A stretch of 32,703 nucleotides of DNA from an uncultured Methanobrevibacter sp. (GCF_902764455.1 NZ_CACWVY010000027.1:1-32703), one strand, 5' to 3'. Shown: positions 1 through 9,259, counted from the first letter of the stretch. Notes: a model not told the origin generated them from the sequence alone. Translations and numbers: made by a program.

Positions 1-983
1 CAACAGTAACACCAACAGGCCTTAAACCATCTTGATCATTACCATCATCCCAAACCTTAGTAACATTCAAATCAGTCACAGCAGGAACATGAGTATTAGA
101 TACAGTCCAGTTGTAAGCAGTACTATTAGAAACAACAGACACATAACCACCAACAACAGCAACTTCCTCAATAGTATAATTGATTAAATCACCATTACTA
201 TAAACAGGCAAATCAGTGAAAGTATGTTTCCAACCATTAGAAGCATTCAATACATACACAGCAACTACACCAACATCATCAGATAAAACAACAGTAACAC
301 CAACAGGCCTTAAACCATCTTGATCATTACCATCATCCCAAACCTTAGTAACATTCAAATCAGTCACAGCAGGAACATGAGTATTAGCATGAGTATTAGT
401 AATAGTAAAGTTATCAACAGTGTTATTAACATATGAAACAGTATATTTGTCAACTACTTCCTCACTGAAGTTATACTTAATCTTCTTACCATCTTTATAA
501 ACATAAAGATCAGTGAAATAATAAGCCCACTTATTAGACTCATTCAATTCAACAGTCTGGTAAATAACACCATCAGCAAGCAAATTAACAACAACACTAA
601 CAGGCCTTACACCATCACGATTATTATCATCATCCCAAACCTTAGTAACATTAACAGAAGTCCTCAAAGGAGTATGACTATTTTTAACAGTGAAATTATA
701 AGGAGTACTATTAGAAACAACAACTGAATAATTACCATTATTCAAAATTTCTTTAATAGTATATTCAACCTTTTTAGTATTATTATAAACATATAAGTTA
801 TCAAATGTATGTTTCCATCCATCTGCAGCTGTTAAAGTATAAGTAGCATTCAACTTACCATCAGCATACAACTCAACAACAACACTAACAGGCCTTACAC
901 CATCACGATTACCATCATCAACCCAAACCTTAGTAACATTAACAGAAGTCACTTCAGGAATATGACTATTAGTAACAGTGAAA
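1..983 (-). pseudogene. Out-of-frame continuation of the adhesin: further Cna_B-type domains, runs off the left edge
   Basis: On the minus strand this stretch is open throughout and encodes three full Cna_B-type domains plus the start of a fourth, in a frame shifted from the upstream adhesin. Each unit has the VTKVW(V/D)DD start, the R/L-P-V-(S/G)-V strand, an NxW(K/A) strand and a Y-(T/N)-(I/F)-x-E-(E/I) motif. This is the family pattern of domains that form Lys-Asn isopeptide bonds, with Lys in KVW and the helper Glu in Y-x-x-E. It has no signal peptide or ribosome binding site of its own, so it is best read as the C-terminal part of the same gene, separated by the 981-1006 duplication. Removing one duplicate copy restores ...NNTPYNFTVTNSH... 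and fuses the two parts. It may be a phase-off state, a real disruption or an assembly error. The true C-terminus and anchor lie beyond the window. Confidence 0.75.
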
Positions 984-1006
984 TTATAAGGAGAAATTAT
1001 AAGGAG
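981..1006. repeat. Exact 13-bp tandem duplication causing a frameshift
   Basis: The 13-mer AAATTATAAGGAG occurs at 981-993 and again at 994-1006. Thirteen is not a multiple of three, so the duplication shifts the frame and creates a minus-strand TAA at 986-984. The Trp codon of each Cna_B VTKVW motif starts at plus positions 50, 338, 635, 923, 1233 and 1533. The gaps are 288, 297, 288, 310 and 300. Only the 310 gap is not divisible by three, and 310 minus 13 is 297. Confidence 0.9.
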
Positions 1007-4000
1007 TGTTATTAGCATATGTGACATTATAATTAGCAACAGACAACTCAGTAACATTGTACTTAATTAAAGCACCACCATTTTTATAAACAGGTAAACC
1101 ACTGAAATTACCTCTCCAATTATTAGTCGCATTCAACACAACTTCCCCAATAATAACATTAGGATCATCAACATCAAACAATCTAACAACAACACTAACA
1201 GGCATTACACCATCACGATTACCATCATCAACCCAAACCTTAGTAACATTAACAGAAGTCACTTCAACATCAAATTTATAGGTATTGTTAGCAATTATAA
1301 CAGTAAAATCATCTACAGTTTTATTAATGATATTCATTGTATAATTTTCAATAGGGATTTCACTAACTGTATAATTAATCACTTTACCATCTTTAACCAT
1401 TGGCAATTCGACGAAAATATGATTCCAATTATTTTTATCAGATAAAACAATTTCATCAATTTTCTTACCGTCAGCGAATAAAATAATGGTTACATTTTCA
1501 GGTCTCATACCATGTTGATTATTGTTATCATTCCATACTTTAGTGACATTAACTCTTATTGGTACAACTTCAGTTTTATTCTCTGTAGTTTTATTCTCAG
1601 TTACATTGGAATTTGCAACAACAACATTGGTAAAATTACCACTAACAGTTGTATTGAAAATAACTCTGAAAGAAGCACTAGCGTTTTTAGCTAAAACACC
1701 ATCAAGGACAAATTTATCCCCAACACGTTTCCAGTTACCTGTACCGTTAACATAACTATCAAATACTAATCCAGTGTATGATTTCTCAACGACAGTGACA
1801 TTGCCTAAATCACAGTCACCAGTATTGCGAACAACAATATTGAAACTAGTCTGATTACCAAGATAAACAGTCTTGTTCAAAGTAATCTTTTCAACAGTCA
1901 TGTTAGGCTTGTAAGCTGTAGTTTTGTTTGTTGCATTCAATGTTTCCATTAAAGCATGAGCATTTAATGAAACCTTGTTTACTAAGGTACCGTTTGTTAA
2001 TGTTTTAAACCAAATTGTGAAAGTATAACTTTCACCAACATTTATTGGTGAGTAACGTCCGACATATTCTCTTTCAATGGACATTCTACCATCTTGAGAT
2101 ATGGAATTAGAGTCAATACGATAATATTTAACAACATTAAGTGTTTTATTAGTTTTATCGACATTAGTTAATACTTTAAAGTAAAGACGTGAAGTTACAT
2201 TTTCATGAGCATTTATCACTCCTGAATAGAAAAATGTTCCATCTGCATTTTCAGTTAGATTAACATTTGTACAGTTAACAAACTTCAATTCAGCAGGATT
2301 ATAAATACTGCTAAATGTTATATTTTCAAGAGGACTGTCACAGGTATTATTCAAACAGATATCATATACAACAAAATCATTACCGTTAGTGTCGTTGAAT
2401 GTATCATTATATATTCTGTTTATTTTAATATTACCTTCTTGAGATAATAAATTGTTATCTTCACTAAAACTATATTTAATAATCTTAGGAATCATAGCAG
2501 CCAAATTAACATCTTTATTTAATATTTTAAAGTAAAGACTAAGTGTTTTACTTCTGTGAGCCTTAATCTCATCGATGAATAAAAATGTACCATCTGGATT
2601 TTTAATCAAATCGGCATTTGCACATTTAACAAACTCCAATTGAGACGGATCATAAACATTGCCGAATACTGTATTTTCAAGATTTTTACCACAGGTATTC
2701 TCTAAATAAATATTATATATAACAATGTCACCTACATCAGGGTCATGATAGAAAGTGAATGTATCGTTATTTTTAATCCAAGTTTTATTATCAGAATGAC
2801 GGATGTATTCCAATTCAGTTGAATTATAAATTTCTTTTATTGTAATATTTACAAGAGGTTTATCTCCAGTGTTATTGACTGTAATATTAAATGCTACAGT
2901 ATCATTTACTGTGATAAAGTCTGTGGTGTTTAAATAAGTCTTGTCTATTTTTGGTATTGGAGTAATAAGGAACAGGAATAGACTCTGTGAAGCAGGAGAC
3001 ATTAAAGTTGAAAAATGATACTTAATCATTGTACCCTTAACCATTTTTGTTTGATCCTGACTGATTCTCTCCCCATTGTCATAACGCCTCAATATTTCTT
3101 GCACAAATGGATGTTTACTTTTTCTGAAGTCATGATCAGAGAATACGTGAACCGCTCTGCTGTAATAATCTGTACGGCTGATTGGAACCCAATTTGATCT
3201 ATCATCTTTTATTAAGTGAGGATAGTCTTCATATCCTTCAGGATATAATGTAAAATCATCTTGTGCATGAGGGTAAACCTCTTCCATTGAATTAAATGCC
3301 ACATAAACCAAAAGTTTCAGGTATTCAACAATACTTTCTTTAGATTTTACGTTTATTAATCCCTGTAATGATTCGTCGTATGCCCCATATTTTGGCAGTA
3401 GAGAATTTCTTTCAAAACACATTCCAATATATGAATTGTTCATCAGACGTGTTGAATTACCGATATTGTATCGGATAATTTCTGCTAAATCACTAGGAAC
3501 ATAAGCAATATTCTCATCAGGAATATGCAAATCTATTAAATCCAATGTACCACTATGATAAATATCATTACCGTATTTTGCGCTGTTGGAAGAGAAGTGT
3601 GAAGCGTTGATTTTTGAATCATATGAATGGATAGCACCACCCATGTTTGCAGAGTTGTTTATGAAAGTACAGTTATCCATTTCTGTATCAAGGGATGCTA
3701 TAGCACCACCGTAATTTTGACAGGTGTTGTTAATAAATCTTGTGTTCTGAATATATTTATCTGCATGATAATAATAGTAATCACAGGCTATTGCTCCACC
3801 TGCATACATTGCATGGTTTTTGTAGAAATATGAATTATTTACTAAACATGCTCCTTCATCAATCCAGTGGATAGCTCCACCTTTGTATGCGGAGTTTTCT
3901 ATAAATGTTGAATTGTCAACAGTACCGTATGCATCTAAAGCAAGAGCACCACCAACATACGCTAGTACCTTATTCCTAATGAAAGTTGAACCGTTGATTA

Positions 4001-6782
4001 ACAGATTTTTTCCAACACCGTTAATCGCACCACCTTCACTTGATGCATTGTTTTCAGTGAATGTTGAATTATAAATTACTCCATGGTCACCCATCCAGTG
4101 AATAGCACCACCATTAGCATAAACAACATTTCTTTCAAAAATACAATTTTCTACAATTGCATAATCATCAGAAATACTTAATGCTCCTCCTTCAGAGAAG
4201 TTACCCTCGTTGAATACACTATTTGAAATAAATTTAGTATTATTTATAGTTGCGTTATTTCCAACCCAGTAAACAGCTCCTCCTTGAGCATACTGTTGAC
4301 CTTTAGTTTTTACAATATTGCTATCAAACACAGAGTGGTCAATAACACCATTTTTACCTTGCCAGAAGATAGCTCCAGCATTAATCTTAGGTCTAACATC
4401 AATAGGCAATTTGAGGTTTTCTTCATTGGTAAACGCACCGTTTTGGGTGAAACGAGAATTATCCACGGTTACATTATCACCTATGAAAATATAAATAGCA
4501 CCACCCATACTAGCATTGTTATAAGACATATTGGTATTGTTTACTAGTGAATTGCCATGATAGATATAAAGAGCACCACCATAAGATGCATTATTATGTT
4601 CAAAGCGTGAGTTATCTATGGTATTGTTTTCTCCATTCAATTGAACAGCACCACCATTATTGCTAGCAGTGTTATAATAAAATTCACTTCGATTTATAAT
4701 ATTTCCTTTTGATTCTACATAAACAGCACCAGCAATCAAATTAGCTTCATTGTGCTTGAATATTGAGCCACGAATAGTGTTGTTAAGATCCTGATTAGCA
4801 TGTTCTGAATTTTCCGCTATGAAGATTGCACCACCTCTACCAGAGTATAAGTTTGAACTTGAAGAGTCTCCTATAGCCTTATTTTCAGTAAAGTTAGAAC
4901 AATCAATAGTATTGTTTGTTCCAAGAATTTCGATAGCACCTGCTCTATCAGCATAATTTTTATTAAATTCCGAATTGTTTACAACTGCATTATCCCTTTG
5001 TAGATATATTGCACCTGCAAATCCATCAGCATAATTTTTATTAAATTCTGAATTATTAATTAATAAATTATTACGCACCTCTATTGCACCAGCACTAACT
5101 CTTGCATTATTATCCTTGAATTCAGAACCTTCAATTGTTCCATTTATTCCCTCCCATACTATTGCTCCACCAGTTCGGGCAGTGTTTTCATTAAATTTTG
5201 AACCGCTAATTGTTCCATTAGCCCCAATCCAATAAATCGCACCACCTTGATCAGCGTTATGTTTATTGAATTCTGAGTTTAATATTTCTACATTGTTACC
5301 ATCAACATAAACAGCAGCACCATTACCTCCAGAACTATTAATTGAATTTTCATTGAATTTAGATTCATCTATAGTGATATTACTACCAGAAATACAAATT
5401 GCACCTGCAAATGAATCTGCAATGTTATGATTAATTACTGAATTATTAAGAGTGTTATCATGACCTGCCATATAAATAGCACCGGCACCAACATCAGCAT
5501 GGTTATTTTCAAAAGTGGAATCATTAACCAAGTTATCATAACCAGCTAAATAAACAGCACCACCAAAATATCCGTCATTACTTTCAAAAGTAGAAGCATT
5601 AACCAAGTTATCATAACCAGCTAAATAAACAGCACCACCATAATAGTAAACGTCATTATTTTTAAAAGTGGAATCATTAACCAAGTTATCATAACCAACT
5701 AAATAAACAGCACCACCATAATACTCAGCATGATTATTTTCAAAAGTAGAACCATTAATCAAGTTATCATGACCGCCTAAAAAAACAGTACCATAATCTC
5801 CTTCATTACTTTCAAAAGTAGAATCATTAACCAAGTTATTATTACCATTTAAATAAACAGCACTACCTTGAGATGCATAATTATCATTAAAAGTAGAATC
5901 ATTAACCAAGTTATTATTACCCTTTAAATAAACAGCACCACCATAAGATGATGCTTGATTGCTTTCAAAAGTACAATTCTGAACTAAATTTTGAGTTCCT
6001 GTTACATAAACAGATCCTCCCCTTTGTCCATTTTTGTTATTTTTAAAAGTGGAATTGTAAATTGAATTACGTCCACCTTCCACATAAACAGCACCACCTA
6101 AATAATTTCTACCGTCATTTTTCTCAAAAGTACAGTTTATAATATTATTGTAATAACCACCTAATAAAAGAGCACCACCATAGTATGCTTGATTATCGAT
6201 AAATTTTGAATTAATTACTTTATTACCCATACCTGTAATTGAGAGCGGACCCTCAGTTGACATAGTATTGTTTTTGAATGTACAATTGTCAACTGTACAG
6301 AAATTACCTTCAATAAGAACACTTGAATTTTCATTACAATTTACAAAAGTAATATTTTGCAAAGTAACATGTTTGGTGGTGTTTAAAATATGGAATACCA
6401 TTGCCTGATTTTCACCGCTTATTGTGTGACCATTACCAACAATAGTAATAGACTGAAGAACTGTTATGTTTTTTATAGCATCCAAGTCAGAATACGCATA
6501 ATTTTTATCAAGACTAAGAATACCGCCATAATTTGAATCAATCAAACTCTGCAGTTCCGTATAGTTTCCAACATCACCTGATTGAAGAGTGTTTTGAGAA
6601 TTAGTTGCACTTAATTTTACATTGATGTCATTAGCATTTTCTGCTAAAACAGCGCTATCGCTATCCAACATCAATTTTCCATCTTCCGTTCCAACCACAG
6701 AGTTATCTCCAGCTGAAACTGCATTCATTACCATTAATAATAGAAAAACTATTAATAAAATACTTTCTAGTTTAAATTTCAT
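984..6782 (-). CDS. Giant adhesin-like surface protein (beta-helix, thioester-like module, DUF11-like and Cna_B domains), main open part
   Basis: Secreted surface protein, probably for adhesion to other cells or plant or host material (inferred from architecture). The ATG at 6782 is preferred over an in-frame TTG at 6794 because GAGG lies about 7 nt upstream of it; the product is then 1932 aa. Residues 1-25 form a signal peptide with a long hydrophobic run. About residues 85-1085 are parallel beta-helix rungs of roughly 25 aa with recurring GGAIY/GGAVYL and NSTF-x-NN motifs, as in polymorphic-membrane-protein-like repeats. About 1090-1290 is a non-repetitive module with Cys1122 that resembles a thioester domain. 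About 1290-1730 holds DUF11-like repeats (NITVNNTGD-type motifs). From about 1740 come Cna_B domains (VTKVW, RP, YTVSE). The frame ends at 984 because of a 13-bp tandem duplication; the Cna_B array continues in another frame to the left edge. Asn- and Thr-rich. Confident on class, not on ligand. Confidence 0.85.
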   Translation of the reverse strand: MKFKLESILLIVFLLLMVMNAVSAGDNSVVGTEDGKLMLDSDSAVLAENANDINVKLSATNSQNTLQSGDVGNYTELQSLIDSNYGGILSLDKNYAYSDLDAIKNITVLQSITIVGNGHTISGENQAMVFHILNTTKHVTLQNITFVNCNENSSVLIEGNFCTVDNCTFKNNTMSTEGPLSITGMGNKVINSKFIDNQAYYGGALLLGGYYNNIINCTFEKNDGRNYLGGAVYVEGGRNSIYNSTFKNNKNGQRGGSVYVTGTQNLVQNCTFESNQASSYGGAVYLKGNNNLVNDSTFNDNYASQGSAVYLNGNNNLVNDSTFESNEGDYGTVFLGGHDNLINGSTFENNHAEYYGGAVYLVGYDNLVNDSTFKNNDVYYYGGAVYLAGYDNLVNASTFESNDGYFGGAVYLAGYDNLVNDSTFENNHADVGAGAIYMAGHDNTLNNSVINHNIADSFAGAICISGSNITIDESKFNENSINSSGGNGAAVYVDGNNVEILNSEFNKHNADQGGAIYWIGANGTISGSKFNENTARTGGAIVWEGINGTIEGSEFKDNNARVSAGAIEVRNNLLINNSEFNKNYADGFAGAIYLQRDNAVVNNSEFNKNYADRAGAIEILGTNNTIDCSNFTENKAIGDSSSSNLYSGRGGAIFIAENSEHANQDLNNTIRGSIFKHNEANLIAGAVYVESKGNIINRSEFYYNTASNNGGAVQLNGENNTIDNSRFEHNNASYGGALYIYHGNSLVNNTNMSYNNASMGGAIYIFIGDNVTVDNSRFTQNGAFTNEENLKLPIDVRPKINAGAIFWQGKNGVIDHSVFDSNIVKTKGQQYAQGGAVYWVGNNATINNTKFISNSVFNEGNFSEGGALSISDDYAIVENCIFERNVVYANGGAIHWMGDHGVIYNSTFTENNASSEGGAINGVGKNLLINGSTFIRNKVLAYVGGALALDAYGTVDNSTFIENSAYKGGAIHWIDEGACLVNNSYFYKNHAMYAGGAIACDYYYYHADKYIQNTRFINNTCQNYGGAIASLDTEMDNCTFINNSANMGGAIHSYDSKINASHFSSNSAKYGNDIYHSGTLDLIDLHIPDENIAYVPSDLAEIIRYNIGNSTRLMNNSYIGMCFERNSLLPKYGAYDESLQGLINVKSKESIVEYLKLLVYVAFNSMEEVYPHAQDDFTLYPEGYEDYPHLIKDDRSNWVPISRTDYYSRAVHVFSDHDFRKSKHPFVQEILRRYDNGERISQDQTKMVKGTMIKYHFSTLMSPASQSLFLFLITPIPKIDKTYLNTTDFITVNDTVAFNITVNNTGDKPLVNITIKEIYNSTELEYIRHSDNKTWIKNNDTFTFYHDPDVGDIVIYNIYLENTCGKNLENTVFGNVYDPSQLEFVKCANADLIKNPDGTFLFIDEIKAHRSKTLSLYFKILNKDVNLAAMIPKIIKYSFSEDNNLLSQEGNIKINRIYNDTFNDTNGNDFVVYDICLNNTCDSPLENITFSSIYNPAELKFVNCTNVNLTENADGTFFYSGVINAHENVTSRLYFKVLTNVDKTNKTLNVVKYYRIDSNSISQDGRMSIEREYVGRYSPINVGESYTFTIWFKTLTNGTLVNKVSLNAHALMETLNATNKTTAYKPNMTVEKITLNKTVYLGNQTSFNIVVRNTGDCDLGNVTVVEKSYTGLVFDSYVNGTGNWKRVGDKFVLDGVLAKNASASFRVIFNTTVSGNFTNVVVANSNVTENKTTENKTEVVPIRVNVTKVWNDNNNQHGMRPENVTIILFADGKKIDEIVLSDKNNWNHIFVELPMVKDGKVINYTVSEIPIENYTMNIINKTVDDFTVIIANNTYKFDVEVTSVNVTKVWVDDGNRDGVMPVSVVVRLFDVDDPNVIIGEVVLNATNNWRGNFSGLPVYKNGGALIKYNVTELSVANYNVTYANNTPYNFSL
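3540..6500 (-). repeat. Beta-helix rung repeats within the adhesin
   Basis: About forty degenerate repeats of roughly 75-78 bp (25-26 codons), each encoding one rung with the consensus N-x-(L/I)-(V/I)-N-x-S-x-F-x-x-N-x-A-x-x-x-G-G-A-(V/I)-Y. The block from about 5500 to 5960 is the most homogeneous: the DNA encoding LVNDSTF and AVYL recurs nearly unchanged, for example starting at 5524, 5599 and 5677. This suggests recent rung duplication. Confidence 0.8.
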
Positions 6783-6828
6783 TGTTTTCCTCAAAAGAGA
6801 GTCAAATCAACACATAAACTACTCAAAT

Positions 6829-6840
6829 AATATAAATTCA
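6829..6840 (-). promoter_or_regulatory. Possible TATA box of the beta-helix adhesin gene
   Basis: The minus strand reads GAATTTATATTATTT about 47-58 nt upstream of the preferred ATG at 6782, close to an archaeal TATA consensus. A second candidate, TTTAAATAAA, lies at 6841-6850. The surroundings are so AT-rich that the call is tentative. Confidence 0.3.
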
Positions 6841-7050
6841 ATTTATTTAAAGTTAATTAAACCTTCTAATCTAATAAAATCAACTATTATCGTACAAGAA
6901 AGACAAGTTATAACCGATTAACCAATTATTCTCATCATAAAAGTACTAAGCCGAATAATACCAACCATACAGTTAAATTAAACATTAACATTTGATTATC
7001 TTATTATTTAGATTTGATCTAACTCAATAAATTTTAAAATATATTATTTT

Positions 7051-7088
7051 TAATGATTAATAAATTAAAAAAATTTAATTAATCATTA
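7051..7088. repeat. Imperfect inverted repeat in the AT-rich spacer
   Basis: The left arm TAATGATTAATAAATT (7051-7066) pairs with the right arm AATTTAATTAATCATTA (7072-7088) with one bulged base and a loop of about 5 A. A partial further copy of the right arm, TAATCATTAATTAAA, follows near 7098. It could be an operator or a hairpin, but chance is possible in such AT-rich DNA. Confidence 0.4.
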
Positions 7089-7458
7089 AGCATAGTCTAA
7101 TCATTAATTAAACTATACCTTTTCAATGTTTGTGCAATATAAAAATATTGAAATTAATATTGCAATATTATATCTTTTTTTAATACTATTTAAACATATT
7201 TAAAAAAAATTCTTAATTTTTTAAGAGAAATATTAAATATTTTTTATAATAATATTCCAACATTTAAAAAATATACACAAAACACAGTTATTAAAAAAAT
7301 CACTTCTTTTTTAAAAAATAATTATAAAAAAATGATAAATAGTAATATATTCATGGAAAAAAAATCTTATTTTAATGAAAAAATACAAATTTATATAATA
7401 AATATGGAATAAAATTTAATTAATATCCGTAAAAAATAATATACAAATTCTGAACATG

Positions 7459-7497
7459 CAAAAAAAATAATAAAAAAAGTCAAAAAAGAAAATAAAA
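7459..7497 (-). terminator. Oligo-T terminator after the flavodoxin gene
   Basis: Directly after the flavodoxin stop codon the minus-strand transcript runs into successive T tracts (TTTT, TTTTTT, TTTTTTT, TTTTTTTT) within 40 nt. This is the typical archaeal T-rich termination signal. No stable hairpin is needed or seen. Confidence 0.6.
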
Positions 7498-8004
7498 TTA
7501 CTCCTCAATCCATGCATTTACAATGCCTTTTGCATCATAGACATCTGCACCCTGAATTGACAAGCCCCTTTTGATTTCAGCACCCTCACATAATTTCTTT
7601 AAATCTTTTAGTGATGAACCAAAACCTGATCCTTCATGAGTAACAAAAGGTTTAACAATTTTTCCGGCAAAATCAAGCTTTTCCAGCTGTGTAAACATCG
7701 GCATCGGAAGGGTTCCCCACCAGTTTGGAAAACCTATGTAAATAGTATCGTAGCCGTCAATACTTTCCAAAGTTTCTTTGATTTCAGGCCTTGCATCTGA
7801 CTGCTGTTCCTTTTTGGCAACATCAATGCATTTCATGTAATCGGCAGGATATTCTTCAGCAGGTTCGACTTTAAACAAATCAGCACCATCAAGTTCATGA
7901 ATATATTCAGCGATTACTTCGGTGTTTCCCTTTTCGATGTTTTTAAGTTCACCGCCGAAGTAGTTTTCACCGTTTCTTGAAAAATAAATAACTAAACTGG
8001 ACAT
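7498..8004 (-). CDS. Flavodoxin family protein (flavodoxin_4-like)
   Basis: Small FMN-binding electron carrier of 168 aa, a normal length for the family. The N-terminus has the strand LVIYFSRNGENY followed by an extended loop and GNT (residues 26-28), the phosphate-binding arrangement of the flavodoxin_4 type. FPNWWGTLPMPM (about 95-107) is the conserved aromatic FMN loop, and THEGSGFG (about 130) is the second flavin-contacting loop. It lies 31 bp downstream of fprA on the same strand, so co-transcription is likely and it may act in redox or oxygen-stress metabolism with FprA (inference). The ATG at 8004 has only weak Shine-Dalgarno complementarity. The T-rich 31-bp gap could also weaken read-through. 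Its partner and substrate cannot be told from sequence. Confidence 0.85.
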   Translation of the reverse strand: MSSLVIYFSRNGENYFGGELKNIEKGNTEVIAEYIHELDGADLFKVEPAEEYPADYMKCIDVAKKEQQSDARPEIKETLESIDGYDTIYIGFPNWWGTLPMPMFTQLEKLDFAGKIVKPFVTHEGSGFGSSLKDLKKLCEGAEIKRGLSIQGADVYDAKGIVNAWIEE

Positions 8005-8035
8005 AATATCAAAAAAAAATAAAGAATAAAATTAA

Positions 8036-9259
8036 TTATTCTTTAATGGAACGAGCCAATTCTGCACCTTTTTCAAAAGCTTCTGCTAAAACATCTTCAT
8101 CAGGTACAAACAATACATCCAAAGTATCGGTTACAGTGAAACCTGCTTCCTCTAAATCTCTTTGGAGTTTAGCTACAGCTCCTCCACCCCATCCTTTGGA
8201 TGAAAAGATTAAAGCGTTTTTCTCACTGCCTGTTCCTTTGAAGTTAACGCAGTCAAGCCAGTACATCATGTTTCCAATTCTTGGGAAAGGCTTGTTCATC
8301 ATTGTAGGAGCACCAAGTGCAATAGCTTTGGAGTCTAAAATGTCTGTAATTACATCGTCAGGACCGTCTTCCTGCATGAAATACATTTCAACTTCAACTC
8401 CTTCACTCATTATACCTTCAGCGATTTGGTATGCGAGCTTTTCGGTTGAGTGGTGCATAGTATCATAAATAACTGTGATTTTGTCTTTACATACACCAGA
8501 TCCCCATTCAGTGTATTTTTCTACAATTGGAGCAGGGTTTTTCCAGATTTGACCGTGACATGGTGCAATCATTTTGATTTCATTGATTAAACCAGTATCG
8601 GTTAATTCCTGCAATTTCATTCTAAGCATTGGAGAACCGAGAGTTACAAGATTTGCATAGTATTTTTGTGCTTCCTTAAGAAGGTAGTCAACAGAGTAGT
8701 CTTCGTCAAATCTTTTGGAGTGGCACACGTGCTGTCCGAATGCGTCGTTTGAGAAGAGAATTCCTTCTTCAGCCAAAAATGTGAACATGCTGTCAGGCCA
8801 GTGAAGCATTGGTGCTGAGATGAATTTCAATGTTCTGCCACCGATGTCAATTTCATCACCTGTAGCTACAGCAGTGATTTCCAAATCAGAGAAGTTATGG
8901 TATTGTGCTTCCAAAAAGTTAATACAGTTTTGAGATGCATATATTTCTGCATCCGGATTATATTTGTCAATAGTGTCTCTTAAATAGGTTGAATGATCCA
9001 TTTCAGAGTGGTTTTGTACAAATACGTCGATTTTAACGTCTTTTCCTTCTTGTGCAAATGCATCTTCAATTCTCGCATCTAATTGATTTTGCAAGCCTGT
9101 GTATGTATTGTCAATCAATACAGTTTTTTCTTCACCAAATACTAAATATGCGTTGTAGGTGGTTCCTGGAATTCCATAACCGTGGAAAGTTCTACTGTTC
9201 CAGTGAATTACACCAACCCAGTAAACACCATCTGCTATTTTTACAGCTTTTGCTTTCAT
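8036..9259 (-). CDS. fprA: F420H2 oxidase (FprA, A-type flavodiiron protein)
   Basis: Soluble enzyme that reduces O2 to water with electrons from coenzyme F420H2, protecting a strict anaerobe. The 407 aa match the two-domain flavodiiron length. Residues 1-255 are a metallo-beta-lactamase-like domain with diiron ligands H84-x-E86-x-D88-H89, H153, D172 and H235. Residues 261-407 are a flavodoxin domain starting ITVIYDTMHHSTEKLA, with a second FMN loop near SSKGWGGGA. There is no rubredoxin domain, as expected for the archaeal F420-dependent type. The ATG at 9259 follows a good Shine-Dalgarno (GAGGT at 9271-9267). It is divergent from the PHP gene across 86 bp and followed by a flavodoxin. F420 specificity is assigned from homology to methanogen FprA and the organism type. 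Confidence 0.92.
   Translation of the reverse strand: MKAKAVKIADGVYWVGVIHWNSRTFHGYGIPGTTYNAYLVFGEEKTVLIDNTYTGLQNQLDARIEDAFAQEGKDVKIDVFVQNHSEMDHSTYLRDTIDKYNPDAEIYASQNCINFLEAQYHNFSDLEITAVATGDEIDIGGRTLKFISAPMLHWPDSMFTFLAEEGILFSNDAFGQHVCHSKRFDEDYSVDYLLKEAQKYYANLVTLGSPMLRMKLQELTDTGLINEIKMIAPCHGQIWKNPAPIVEKYTEWGSGVCKDKITVIYDTMHHSTEKLAYQIAEGIMSEGVEVEMYFMQEDGPDDVITDILDSKAIALGAPTMMNKPFPRIGNMMYWLDCVNFKGTGSEKNALIFSSKGWGGGAVAKLQRDLEEAGFTVTDTLDVLFVPDEDVLAEAFEKGAELARSIKE

Larger units (their letters stand above)
1..1560 (-). repeat. Tandem Cna_B-coding repeats (period about 288-300 bp)
   Basis: Six Cna_B units follow one another with a period of 96-100 codons. Positions 1-99 and 289-387 are identical over 99 bp. 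The units starting near 923 and 1233 also share a long, nearly identical block covering the RPVSVVV and VTKVWVDDGNRDG segments. Such identity points to recent duplication or gene conversion between domains, and the array is prone to copy-number change and misassembly. Confidence 0.85.
6795..7497. other. Gene-free AT-rich spacer of about 700 bp
   Basis: No convincing gene lies on either strand. It should hold the adhesin promoter at its left end and the flavodoxin terminator at its right end. The middle contains one imperfect inverted repeat (7051-7088) and long A/T runs. Only chance-length reading frames are present. An unrecognised small RNA or a long regulatory leader cannot be excluded by eye. 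Confidence 0.6.

Noticed and set aside
5500-6200. Regularly spaced repeats resembling a CRISPR array
   Set aside because: The repeats keep an open reading frame with about 25-codon periodicity and encode beta-helix rungs; spacers are not unique DNA.
6783-6794. Upstream TTG start for the beta-helix adhesin
   Set aside because: The GAGG ribosome binding site lies between the TTG and the ATG at 6782 and is correctly spaced only for the ATG.
7332-7412. 26-codon ORF in the AT-rich spacer
   Set aside because: No ribosome binding site and low-complexity composition; expected by chance in such DNA.
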